From NCBI RefSeq assembly GCF_002807055.1, contig NZ_NIXN01000001.1:496001-560000 (forward strand): a DNA stretch of 64,000 nt, given 5' to 3'. The notes under the pieces were generated by a model that saw only the letters and a list, made by a program, of their open reading frames with translations, did no database searches and was not told the origin of the DNA. The stretch is from Confluentibacter citreus. Its GTDB lineage: Bacteria; Bacteroidota; Bacteroidia; Flavobacteriales; Flavobacteriaceae. Shown one piece after another: positions 9,036 through 17,285 of this stretch. The position numbers were made by a program, and so were the translations under genes. Numbering within the stretch: position 1 is the first letter of the stretch; the number at the start of each line of letters is the position of its first letter.

Positions 9036-9419
9036 TTGAAATTCACGTTTAACAAAAAAGATAAGCTTAAAAGCAAAAAATTAATTGAAGTGTTGTTTAC
9101 CGAAGGTCGGTCGGTTTCAGCATATCCGTTGCGTTTGGTTTATATGAATGCGTCGTTTAATGATGCTGTTTTGGTTAAAGCTGGGGTTTCCGTTAGCAAG
9201 CGGCATTTTAAAAAAGCGGTAGACCGAAATAGAATAAAACGCTTATTAAGAGAATCTTACCGTTTAAATAAGCCTGATTATTTTAACAACATTACAACAT
9301 CTTATGCGTTAATGATTTTGTACATTGGTAAAGACAAACCAACGTACGGGCAAGTTGAAACCAAAATGAACCAATTGTTTGAAAAATTTATAAGCACCAT
9401 TTCTAAACCGCAATCTTAG
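9036..9419 (+). CDS. rnpA: Ribonuclease P protein component
   Basis: This 127-residue basic protein binds the RNase P RNA and helps to process the 5' ends of tRNA precursors. The signature block is clear: GVSVSKRHFKKAVDRNRIKRLLRESYR, in which the RNR core (DRNRIKRLLRE) is intact. The N terminus FTFNKKDKLKSKKLIEVLF is typical of the family. No ATG is available; translation must begin at TTG 9036, which gives the normal length. The DUF4349 gene begins four bases after the stop and the S41 protease overlaps that, so the three form an operon. rpmH and dnaA are not next to it, unlike in many other phyla. Confidence 0.95.
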   Translation: MKFTFNKKDKLKSKKLIEVLFTEGRSVSAYPLRLVYMNASFNDAVLVKAGVSVSKRHFKKAVDRNRIKRLLRESYRLNKPDYFNNITTSYALMILYIGKDKPTYGQVETKMNQLFEKFISTISKPQS

Positions 9420-9423
9420 GACT

Positions 9424-10248
9424 ATGAAATTAATTTTCTCATTTTTTGTATTAATGCTTCCTTTAATGTGCTCTGAAGGCAAATCTGATGATACCAGTTA
9501 TGCCGACATGGAAGCTGAACCAAGTGCTTCAAGTTTAAAACAGGCTGTTATACTTAATGATGCTGGGACTGTTGATATGGTTTCAGAAGATGCCGAACAA
9601 AAAATAATCAAAGAGTCTTATTTACGTTTTGAAACCCAAGATTTGGATAAAACCTATTCGCAAATCAAACAAATCGTCCTTCAAAATAAGGGCATGATAC
9701 AAAGCGATAATGCCAACAAATCCTATAACACGATTACTAGGCATTTAACGATCAGGATTCCTACCAATACCTTTCAAAATACCATTGATTCCATAAGTAA
9801 ACAGGTGGCTTATTTTGATACAAAAAGCATTTCGGCCAGAGATGTTACCGAAGAATTTATTGATTTGGAAGCGCGTCTTAATGCCAAACAAACCTTGGAA
9901 AAACGCTATTTAGAGTTGTTGGCAAAAGCCAATAACGTAAAAGATATGTTAGAAATAGAACGTGAACTTTCCAATATTCGGGAGGAAATTGAAGCCAAAC
10001 AAGGCCGTTTAAAATATCTTGAAAACCAAGTATCCTTAAGTACCATAAATATTGAGTTTTACAAGCAAACCTCCGAAACAGGCATAACCACTTCGTATGG
10101 CAAAAAAATGTGGAATGCCCTTGGTTCTGGCTTTGATGGCTTGTCGGTTTTCTTCTTGGGCATATTATATATTTGGCCTTTTATTATCATCGTAATCATT
10201 GTCTTTTTTGTGTTGAAAAGATGGTTAAATAAAAAAAGTATAAAATGA
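9424..10248 (+). CDS. DUF4349 lipoprotein with C-terminal membrane helix
   Basis: This 274-residue protein has a lipoprotein-like signal ending LPLMC (Cys16). The DUF4349 core follows at about 60-215, with a long coiled-coil segment (LEARLNAKQTLEKRYLELL to IREEIEAKQGRLKYLE). One C-terminal transmembrane helix lies near 240-262 and ends in basic residues. The family has no established function. It is wedged between rnpA and an S41 protease, four bases after the first and overlapping the second by four bases (ATGA), so translational coupling is likely. Confidence 0.8.
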   Translation: MKLIFSFFVLMLPLMCSEGKSDDTSYADMEAEPSASSLKQAVILNDAGTVDMVSEDAEQKIIKESYLRFETQDLDKTYSQIKQIVLQNKGMIQSDNANKSYNTITRHLTIRIPTNTFQNTIDSISKQVAYFDTKSISARDVTEEFIDLEARLNAKQTLEKRYLELLAKANNVKDMLEIERELSNIREEIEAKQGRLKYLENQVSLSTINIEFYKQTSETGITTSYGKKMWNALGSGFDGLSVFFLGILYIWPFIIIVIIVFFVLKRWLNKKSIK

Positions 10249-11879
10249 AAACATTACTAAAAAAGAGCATTTTAATCCCCGTTTTGGCCGTTGTTGTCTT
10301 TTTTTCAACAACATCCTTTAAAAACGATTTTTTTGAAATCGCCAAACAGCTAGAAATTTTTACCACCTTGTTTAAGGAACTCAACATGAATTATGTTGAT
10401 GAAACCAATCCAGGCGATTTAATGGATAAGGCCATTAAAAGCATGTTGGCCGATTTAGATCCGTACACCAACTTTATGAACGAGCAGGATGTAGAAGCTG
10501 CTAGAATCAATAATACAGGCGACTACACAGGTATTGGCGCGAGAGTTAAAACCCTAAAAGACAAATTGGTTATTGTGGAGCCTTACAAAGATTACCCAGC
10601 AGACAAAGCGGGCTTAAAAGCCGGGGATGAAATTATTAAGGTTGGCAATGCATTGGTGGCAGATTATAAAGAAGATTCAGGCGATTTGCTTAAAGGTGCT
10701 CCAGACTCATCGGTAGAGGTAACGTATGTACGCCAAGGGAAAACATTAACAACTACTATAAAAAGAGCGGAAGTAGAACTGAAAGCAGTACCACATTTTT
10801 CTATGGTTGATGGCAAAACAGGTTATATTGTTTTAAGTCAGTTTAACGAAAAGGCAACATCTGAAACCAGTTATGCGCTTAGGGATTTAAAGGCACAAGG
10901 AGCTGAACGCATCATACTGGATTTAAGAGGCAACCCTGGCGGATTACTTAATGAAGCCATTGATATTGTGAATTTATTTGTACCGAAAGGTCAATTGGTT
11001 GTTACCACAAAATCTAAAGTCGAAAAGTATAACAAAACCTATTATACACAAAAAGACCCGATTGATACTGATATGCCAGTAATTGTCCTTATTGACGGCG
11101 GTAGCGCATCTGCAAGTGAAATCGTTGCCGGATCTTTACAAGATTTAGATAGGGCCGTTATTGTAGGTTCTAGGAGTTTTGGAAAGGGTTTGGTACAACG
11201 CCCAAAAGAATTAACCTATGGCACCCAGGTGAAAATTACCATTTCCAGATATTACACACCTTCTGGAAGGTGTATTCAGGCGTTGGATTATTGGCATAGG
11301 GACGAAAATGGTCAAGCCGTACGTGTAAAACAAGAAAATTACAATGAGTTTAAAACCAAAAATGGCAGAAAAGTGTTTGATGGTGGTGGTGTTTTACCCG
11401 ATGAAAATTTAAATATTGTTAAAAATTCGACCATAACGAATGCCTTAGTGAACGATGATATGATTTTTGATTTTGCTACCGATTATTACTACAGTCATAA
11501 CATAACCGACATTAATACATTTAAGTTGACTACGGCAGATTTTTCAAATTTCAAAAATTTTTTAAAAGCCAATAATTTTTCGTTTGAAAGTAATACTGAA
11601 AAAGCCCTAATAAAAGCCTTTGATGAAGCCACAAAAGAAGGTTTAAATGATGAGATTAGCACGGATTACAACACCTTAATTTCAAATTTAAAAACATCAA
11701 AGAATAAAACCATAGACGACAATAAAGATTATTTGATTGGGTTATTAACAGAGGATATTGTTAAGCGCTATGTGTATAGGGAAGGTTTATATGAGTATTA
11801 TAAAATACACGACCCAGAGATAAAAAAAGCTACTGAAATTCTCAGTAATTCAACGGCTTACTTAAATTATTTAAGATAA
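10245..11879 (+). CDS. S41-family C-terminal processing peptidase
   Basis: This 544-residue CtpA/Prc-type protease has an N-terminal signal or anchor helix (ILIPVLAVVVFFSTTSF). A PDZ domain lies near 90-180 (GIGARVKTLKDKLVIVEPY) and is followed by the S41 catalytic core. The Ser-Lys dyad is visible: Ser289 in GGSASASE and Lys314 in SFGKGLVQ, 25 residues apart as in known members. A helical C-terminal extension of about 150 residues follows. It is expected to cleave proteins in the periplasm near their C termini. The start codon overlaps the stop of the DUF4349 gene (ATGA). Confidence 0.93.
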   Translation: MKTLLKKSILIPVLAVVVFFSTTSFKNDFFEIAKQLEIFTTLFKELNMNYVDETNPGDLMDKAIKSMLADLDPYTNFMNEQDVEAARINNTGDYTGIGARVKTLKDKLVIVEPYKDYPADKAGLKAGDEIIKVGNALVADYKEDSGDLLKGAPDSSVEVTYVRQGKTLTTTIKRAEVELKAVPHFSMVDGKTGYIVLSQFNEKATSETSYALRDLKAQGAERIILDLRGNPGGLLNEAIDIVNLFVPKGQLVVTTKSKVEKYNKTYYTQKDPIDTDMPVIVLIDGGSASASEIVAGSLQDLDRAVIVGSRSFGKGLVQRPKELTYGTQVKITISRYYTPSGRCIQALDYWHRDENGQAVRVKQENYNEFKTKNGRKVFDGGGVLPDENLNIVKNSTITNALVNDDMIFDFATDYYYSHNITDINTFKLTTADFSNFKNFLKANNFSFESNTEKALIKAFDEATKEGLNDEISTDYNTLISNLKTSKNKTIDDNKDYLIGLLTEDIVKRYVYREGLYEYYKIHDPEIKKATEILSNSTAYLNYLR

Positions 11880-11926
11880 ATTTATAAAAAACGCTATCTT
11901 TATAAAGATATACTACTCCCAAATAA

Positions 11927-12793
11927 ATGAATAGGCATATTTTTTTTATAATAACGGCTCTTAACTGTTTGTTTGTTTTTTCTCAAAAGGAATTAAAACA
12001 AGAAGTTTATTTTGAGACTGATAAATATGATATTCCCATTACGGAAGAAAGCCGTCTGCTCCTTTTTGTTTCAAGATTATCGGATATTGATATAGAATCC
12101 ATTTCCATTTATGGCTTTTGTGACGATGTTGGAGCGCCTGCTTATAATTTAAAACTATCGCAACAACGCGCTGATGCCATTAAAGCGGTTTTTGCCAATA
12201 ATGAAATAAGCGAATCATTGATTTCAAATGTGGATGGAAAAGGTCAAATTCTATTGAGGATCGTCGAAGAAAAAGACGTTGTAAAGATTAGGGGACTTAA
12301 CAGAAAAGTTGAAATCATCGTCAAAGAAAAAGCGCCTATAGTTAAAGAAGTAACCCCAATTGTTGTTGTAGAAGAGAAAAAGAAAGATGCCGCAGAGCTC
12401 ATTAAAGGGGACATAAAAGTTGGTGATAAAATCATTTTTGAAAACCTTTTGTTTAAAACGGGCTATACTATTTTAATGCCTCAATCTAAAAATGTTTTGG
12501 AAAACATTGCCAAATCTTTAGTGGAAAGAGGCGACGTTTACTTTACTATTCAAGGGCATGTGTGCTGCACGCAATACAGCAGGGATGCGGTTGATAGAAA
12601 AACCAAAAAACAAAACCTTTCTGAAGCTAGGGCTAAGTTTGTATATGATTTTTTTGTGAAGAAAGGTATCGACAAAAAAAGAATGCGCTATGTGGGCATG
12701 CGCCGGAAATTTCCGTTAGGTGGTGACCCAGAACTGGATAGGCGCGTGGAAATACTAATCACCCATGTGGATAAATCGTTAAATGTAAAATAA
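11927..12793 (+). CDS. Protein with two tandem OmpA-like peptidoglycan-binding domains
   Basis: This 288-residue exported protein has a signal peptide ending near LFVFSQ. It carries two OmpA C-terminal-like domains. The first (about 22-128) runs from VYFETDKYDIPITEESRLLL to NRKVEIIV. The second (about 160-285) runs from IIFENLLFKTGYTILMPQS to LDRRVEILI. They are joined by a Val/Lys-rich linker. Each ends in the expected R-VEI motif, though the canonical Asp of the binding helix is altered in the second domain. It probably tethers the envelope to peptidoglycan. It has no beta-barrel or lipoprotein Cys. TATCTTTA at 11895-11902 may be its -7 box. Confidence 0.8.
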   Translation: MNRHIFFIITALNCLFVFSQKELKQEVYFETDKYDIPITEESRLLLFVSRLSDIDIESISIYGFCDDVGAPAYNLKLSQQRADAIKAVFANNEISESLISNVDGKGQILLRIVEEKDVVKIRGLNRKVEIIVKEKAPIVKEVTPIVVVEEKKKDAAELIKGDIKVGDKIIFENLLFKTGYTILMPQSKNVLENIAKSLVERGDVYFTIQGHVCCTQYSRDAVDRKTKKQNLSEARAKFVYDFFVKKGIDKKRMRYVGMRRKFPLGGDPELDRRVEILITHVDKSLNVK

Positions 12794-12808
12794 ACAAAGA
12801 TTTGCTTT

Positions 12809-14419
12809 TTGAATATAAAAACCCTCTTAACCCTCATATTAATACCGCTAAATTTCTGTATTGGCATATCTCAGAACACCTTTGTGCCAGATGACAATTT
12901 TGAACGGGCTTTAATAGAATTAGGTTTAGATACCGCTCCTTTGGATGATTTTGTACTAACTGCAAATATTAGGGGGGTTACCTCTTTAAATCTTCGTGAT
13001 AAAAATATTTCGGATTTAACTGGTATTGAAGATTTTGCAGCATTATCGGTTCTTAACTGTGATGAAAATAATTTAACCTCTTTAAACATCAGTCAAAACA
13101 CAAACCTAACCCAATTGTTTTGCAGGGACAACCAATTAACAAGTTTAGATACCTCGCAAAATACTAATCTCAATATTTTATGGGTTGAAAGCAATCAGCT
13201 TACAGGATTGGATCTTTCCAGAAATAATAGGCTAATTTCTTTAATTACCAATAATAACCCTTTAAATGTCTTGGACGTAACAAATAATCGAGATTTAAGG
13301 GTTCTATACTGTGAGAACAATCAGTTAAGTAACTTAGATATAACAAGGAATGTCTCCTTAAAATTTTTTAATGTAAACAACAATTCCCTAACAAGTTTAA
13401 ATACCTCTAATAATATTGAATTAACCGAGATGGCTTGTGGTGATAATTTAATAACGGCTTTAGACATTTCCAAAAACATTAATTTAGTTTATTTTTGGTG
13501 TCCAAAAAACCAACTTACCAATTTAGATGTCACTAAAAATTTAAACTTGGTTCAGTTAATATTTGGTGATAATCAAATTTCATCCATAGATTTAAGTAGA
13601 AACACGAAATTAGAACTCTTGTGGGCTGCCCAAAATCTTTTAATGCAAGTAGATGTTAGCAAAAACATACTTTTACAGAATATTTCATTAAGTATAAATA
13701 ATATAACCAATTTTGATGTTAGTAAAAATAGTAATATATCTTGGTTAGATATAGATTATAATAACTTGTGTTATTTAAACATTAAAAATGGCAATAATAC
13801 TAACATAGAGAGTTATAGCAGCATCAATAACCCTTTTCTGTCGTGTATTTTTGTTGATAATATAGCTTACAGCTCAACCAATTGGACCAATATTGATGCT
13901 GCTTCAAATTTTGTTACAAACCAAACGGAATGTGATGCTTTTGGTAATAATACACTTCCTGTTGATACTTTAAATGATTTTGTTGGAATCCGCTACATAC
14001 TTCCCACAATTAGTAATGGTAATTACTTTACGGAACCCGGTGGAAATGGAACAGCTTTATATGCTGGCGATGTTATTACAACCTCACAAACTATTTATAT
14101 TTTTAATGATATAGATTGTTACAGCAATGAATCTAGTTTTAAGGTGACTATAAGTGATGGAGATTATTACATCCCTAAGTTCTTTACACCTAATAATGAT
14201 GGTACCCACGATTATTGGCAGGTTTATGATAATGCTAATGTTATAAGTGCTATTAACATTTACAACCGATACGGAAAACTTTTGAAATCGTTAGCGCCTA
14301 ACTCTGAAGGTTGGAACGGTACTTTTAATGGTCGATTATTGGAAAGCGATGATTATTGGTATGCCATCACCTTAAATACAGGAGAGGTTATAAATGGTCA
14401 TTTTTCATTAAAACGTTAA
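12809..14419 (+). CDS. Leucine-rich-repeat surface protein with type IX secretion (type B) C-terminal domain
   Basis: This 536-residue protein has a signal peptide (cleavage near GISQ, 19-22). About a dozen 21-residue leucine-rich repeats of the form L-DNQLTSLD-S-NTNL follow from roughly 65 to 340. The C terminus carries the gliding-motility-associated, type B sorting domain: FFTPNNDGTHDYW, INIYNRYGKLL, GWNGTFNG and DDYWYAITL. Type IX secretion to the cell surface is therefore expected, with adhesion or protein binding as the likely role. The only plausible start is TTG 12809, 15 bases after the OmpA-domain gene. The repeats are rich in Asn. It converges on the minus-strand gene, with four bases between the stops. 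Confidence 0.88.
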   Translation: MNIKTLLTLILIPLNFCIGISQNTFVPDDNFERALIELGLDTAPLDDFVLTANIRGVTSLNLRDKNISDLTGIEDFAALSVLNCDENNLTSLNISQNTNLTQLFCRDNQLTSLDTSQNTNLNILWVESNQLTGLDLSRNNRLISLITNNNPLNVLDVTNNRDLRVLYCENNQLSNLDITRNVSLKFFNVNNNSLTSLNTSNNIELTEMACGDNLITALDISKNINLVYFWCPKNQLTNLDVTKNLNLVQLIFGDNQISSIDLSRNTKLELLWAAQNLLMQVDVSKNILLQNISLSINNITNFDVSKNSNISWLDIDYNNLCYLNIKNGNNTNIESYSSINNPFLSCIFVDNIAYSSTNWTNIDAASNFVTNQTECDAFGNNTLPVDTLNDFVGIRYILPTISNGNYFTEPGGNGTALYAGDVITTSQTIYIFNDIDCYSNESSFKVTISDGDYYIPKFFTPNNDGTHDYWQVYDNANVISAINIYNRYGKLLKSLAPNSEGWNGTFNGRLLESDDYWYAITLNTGEVINGHFSLKR

Positions 14420-14423
14420 ATCT

Positions 14424-14726
14424 TTAAATTTTAATGCCTTTTACCAAAAATGTAGATTTAATAGAATCCTCTCTTAAGTTTAGAAATTCTTTTCTTCTTT
14501 CGTCTTTTGAGAAATTTATAAAATCTTGTTCAGATTCAAAAGACAGAAAATGTAATTCGTATGGATGATCATCATTTTTTCCTATAAAATTTTCCTTATT
14601 AGGTCTAATTCTATAAATCAACTTACCTTTATAATCATTAAGTATTGGTAAAGCTAACTCTTCAAATTGTTGAAAAACTGCCTCTTTTTCATCTTTAATA
14701 AAAATCATCATTGTTAAATAAATCAT
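14424..14726 (-). CDS. DUF1330-like small protein (dimeric alpha/beta-barrel type)
   Basis: This is a protein of about 100 residues with no signal, recalling small DUF1330/ABM-type proteins (PNKENF, PYELHFLSFESEQDFINFSKDERR). I chose ATG 14726, which overlaps the stop of the upstream acetyltransferase gene as TGATG and suggests coupled translation. ATG 14711 (MMIFIKDE) is an alternative that fits the conserved part better. The function is unknown. It ends four bases from the convergent leucine-rich-repeat gene, and no terminator is visible between them. Confidence 0.65.
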   Translation of the reverse strand: MIYLTMMIFIKDEKEAVFQQFEELALPILNDYKGKLIYRIRPNKENFIGKNDDHPYELHFLSFESEQDFINFSKDERRKEFLNLREDSIKSTFLVKGIKI

Positions 14727-15175
14727 CACTCTCTTTTTAATATCATGGCAATATGCGGAATATTATCTTCTAAATATGCTTCGCCTATTTGTTTAAACCC
14801 TAGATTGTTGTAAAAGTCTTTTAAATACGATTGTGCGGAAATTTTAATGGTGTGCTCTTTAAATTCTTTTTCAATAGCGCTAATGGATGCGTTCATAATA
14901 TCATAACCATATTTGTGCTGCCTTTCGGGTTTAGCAACCAAGACCCTGCCTATACTGGCTTGTTCAAAATAATCACCTGGTTTAAAAATACGTGTATAAG
15001 CCACAAGATTATCGTTTTTAATACCTAAAATATGAATGGCCTTTTGGTCTTTTCCGTCTATATCTTGGTAAACACAATCTTGTTCAACCACAAATACAGC
15101 GCTACGTAATTGCAAAATAGCATACAATTCTTGGGTAGATAATTTATTGAAAGGTTTAATAATAATGTTCAGCAT
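14726..15175 (-). CDS. ElaA-like GNAT-family N-acetyltransferase
   Basis: This 149-residue protein matches the ElaA branch of the GNAT fold: YAILQLRSAVFVVEQDCVYQDIDGKDQ at the start, then IGRVLVAKPERQHKYGYDIMNASI, which holds the acetyl-CoA pyrophosphate loop (R-x-x-x-x-G-x). An upstream in-frame ATG (15205) would add ten residues, but the family begins at MLNIIIKPFNKLS, so I use 15175. The substrate is unknown. It is translationally coupled to the DUF1330-like gene downstream. Confidence 0.85.
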   Translation of the reverse strand: MLNIIIKPFNKLSTQELYAILQLRSAVFVVEQDCVYQDIDGKDQKAIHILGIKNDNLVAYTRIFKPGDYFEQASIGRVLVAKPERQHKYGYDIMNASISAIEKEFKEHTIKISAQSYLKDFYNNLGFKQIGEAYLEDNIPHIAMILKRE

Positions 15176-15257
15176 AAAAGCTTTTTTAATATATTCTAGA
15201 TACAAATTTCAAACATTTTCCATGTTTGAAATCCACTGGAATTGACAAAGGATATTG

Positions 15258-16169
15258 CTAATCTTGAATAATGATTTCTTTTGGGTCTTGCTTATTAAAC
15301 TCTGGCTGAATGGTCACGTGATTTATTTTAAAATCATCGTGCAACAATATTTCAATGTCATCTAAAATAGCATCAAATTCCGATATCGTTATATCCTCTG
15401 TAAAATCTAAATGCGCTTCCAAATGAAATTCATCATCATTCAATCCCCAAATATGAACATGGTGCAGTTTATTAACCTTAGGAATGTTATTAACCGCTTC
15501 AACAACATCCTCTATATTGATGTGTTCTGGAGTAAAAAGCATCAATACTCTTGTAGATGTTTTAAGTAAGCTAAATCCAACCCAAATTAAATAGATAGCA
15601 ATTAAAAAAGTAAGGACACTATCTACCCAATATACTTGATAAAATTTCATTAATAAACCACCAATTAAAACCGCAACACTTGCCAACATATCCGTAAATA
15701 AGTGCTCATAAGCAGACTTAATATTGATGTTGTTTTTTGAATCAGCTCTTAAAAGTAAGACGCTGGCGCCATTAGCTATAATGGCTATAAGCGATAACCA
15801 TATAACCAATCCAGATTCAATTTCATGAGGGTCTTGAAAACGTTTAATAGCTTCAATTATTAATAATACAGCCACAATAACCAATGTAGAAGCATTAACA
15901 AAAGCGGCTAAAATCTCTGCGCGTTTGTACCCAAAGGTTTTGTCTGTAGAAGCTTTTTTCTTAGCTAATTTAGAAGCAACATAACTAACTATTAGTGATA
16001 AAACATCACTAAAATTATGAAGCGCATCACTCAACAACGCCAAACTCCCAGATAACACGCCACCTATAATTTGTGCTACCGTAATGACTATATTTAATAG
16101 TATAGAAATAAAAAGATTTTTATCCTTTTTACTTTTATGGGAGTGGGTATGCGTATGTAAGTGGCCCAT
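15258..16169 (-). CDS. Cation diffusion facilitator (zinc/cadmium-type) exporter
   Basis: This 303-residue member of the CDF family starts with a His-rich tail (HLHTHTHSH). Six membrane helices follow. The family metal-site motifs are present: HNFSD with SDAL in helix II and HLFTD in helix V. A C-terminal cytoplasmic domain (about 205-290) carries several His residues (HHVHIW, EAHLDF). It exports divalent metal, most likely zinc, in exchange for protons. Its ATG directly abuts the stop codon of rpiB upstream, so they form one transcription unit. Confidence 0.92.
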   Translation of the reverse strand: MGHLHTHTHSHKSKKDKNLFISILLNIVITVAQIIGGVLSGSLALLSDALHNFSDVLSLIVSYVASKLAKKKASTDKTFGYKRAEILAAFVNASTLVIVAVLLIIEAIKRFQDPHEIESGLVIWLSLIAIIANGASVLLLRADSKNNINIKSAYEHLFTDMLASVAVLIGGLLMKFYQVYWVDSVLTFLIAIYLIWVGFSLLKTSTRVLMLFTPEHINIEDVVEAVNNIPKVNKLHHVHIWGLNDDEFHLEAHLDFTEDITISEFDAILDDIEILLHDDFKINHVTIQPEFNKQDPKEIIIQD

Positions 16170-16604
16170 TTAGCAAGATAAAGGTATTTTATCTATTCGT
16201 GTTTGATGACGACCTCCTTCAAATTCTGTATTTAAAAATGTTTCAACCATTTCTACTGCTTGTTGAATCGCTGTAAAACGAGCAGGAATACACAATACAT
16301 TGGCGTTGTTATGGCCACGTACCAATTGAACAACTTCCTTGTTCCAAGCCAAACCAGCACGAATTTTTTGATGCTTATTAGCTGTTATAGCAACGCCATT
16401 GGCACTTCCACAAATTAAAATGCCGTAGGTTGACTTATTATTTTCAACATCCTCTGCTACAGGATGAACAAAATCGGCATAATCTACACTATTACTAGCA
16501 TCTGTTCCATGATTAATAACAGTATATCCTTTAGCTTCTAAATAGTCTTTTATTGCGAATTTATAATCCGTTCCTGCGTGATCATTTCCTATTGAAATAG
16601 TCAT
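16170..16604 (-). CDS. rpiB: Ribose-5-phosphate isomerase B
   Basis: This 144-residue cytoplasmic enzyme interconverts ribose 5-phosphate and ribulose 5-phosphate in the pentose phosphate pathway. Family landmarks are SIGNDHAGTDYKFAIK at the start, the phosphate loop GTDASNSVDYADFVHPV, and ILICGSANGVAITANKH with the catalytic Cys. It is the first gene of a minus-strand operon with the CDF exporter. A -7-like box on the minus strand (TACCTTTA, 16638-16631) lies upstream. The 680-bp A+T-rich region begins right before its start codon. Confidence 0.93.
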   Translation of the reverse strand: MTISIGNDHAGTDYKFAIKDYLEAKGYTVINHGTDASNSVDYADFVHPVAEDVENNKSTYGILICGSANGVAITANKHQKIRAGLAWNKEVVQLVRGHNNANVLCIPARFTAIQQAVEMVETFLNTEFEGGRHQTRIDKIPLSC

Positions 16605-17121
16605 TTCTATAATATTAAAATTTAACAGTATAAAGGTACGAAATAAGGATTATACATTCTTATTTAGTCTTTAAAATGATTATTACACTAAATAAGAATA
16701 GTAACAACTGTGTATTATATACTCATTACTTGTTAATAAGTGTTTATAGTTTTCTAAAACTATAATATTGTTTATTCAATTATTTTTCTAATCAAAAACG
16801 GGTATATAATTTCCTAAAATTTAACTTACTTTTTTTAGACATTTTATAAGCTTATAAAAAGTACTATATAAACAGTTTTTATAAAAAAGTTATGAGTTAA
16901 AACTCATAAAATAGAGTTGTTAACAACTGTTCATATAAAACTAAAAATCATTAAAAATGAACCTTTTAAAACAATTTACTATGTTAATTAACTATCAATA
17001 GAATGTAAAATAATTGTAATCAAAATAAAATTTAAAAAAGTTATACTACATATTAACAAACTATAATAATCACCATTTAATTTTAAAATTTTAAAAAAGT
17101 TTTTATTGTTATAATATATAA

Positions 17122-17130
17122 TGTGGATAA
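17122..17130 (-). promoter_or_regulatory. Consensus DnaA box
   Basis: TGTGGATAA is the exact reverse complement of the DnaA box TTATCCACA. It lies inside the A+T-rich region next to long A/T runs that would melt easily. Confidence 0.5.
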
Positions 17131-17183
17131 GTAGATTTTAACTATTCGTAACATTAAAAAAATATCATTTAAAAATTAAAATG

Positions 17184-17191
17184 TAACTTTG
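17184..17191 (+). promoter_or_regulatory. Promoter -7 box for rnr
   Basis: TAACTTTG matches TAnnTTTG and lies about 95 bases before the rnr start codon. No TTG -33 element is obvious in this A-rich stretch. Confidence 0.45.
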
Positions 17192-17285
17192 TAAAAATAA
17201 ATAGCAAATCTTCTCCTTAAATACAGCTATTTTGTAACATAATTTCCAGTATCTTAGGGATATTATATATAGATTAAAAAATTAA

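Larger units (their letters stand above)
16605..17285. other. Candidate chromosomal replication origin (A+T-rich, palindrome-dense region)
   Basis: No gene is seen in these 681 bases. By hand count, 118 of 660 bases are G or C (about 18%), far below the neighbours. At least five perfect inverted repeats lie within 275 bases: 13-bp arms at 16656-16668/16687-16699, 9-bp arms at 16745-16753/16756-16764, an 18-bp palindrome at 16842-16859, 8-bp arms at 16891-16898/16901-16908, and a 14-bp palindrome at 16915-16928. One consensus DnaA box (17122-17130) and two one-mismatch boxes (16709-16717, 16731-16739) are present. It sits between divergent rpiB and rnr. An origin fits, but a long divergent regulatory region is the alternative. 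Confidence 0.42.

Noticed and set aside
12870-13840. The repeated DNA of the leucine-rich-repeat gene as a satellite or phase-variable tract
   Set aside because: The 21-codon units vary freely at base level and keep the leucine pattern, so they are protein repeats under selection rather than slippage-prone DNA repeats.
15313-15322. GTCACGTGAT as a third parS-like site
   Set aside because: Only the CACGTG core and its flanking T/A match. The outer arms are not symmetric, and it lies within the coding sequence of the metal exporter.
16605-17285. A small RNA or degraded gene in the A+T-rich gap
   Set aside because: No frame of useful length with protein-like composition exists, and no terminator-type hairpin with a following T-run was found.
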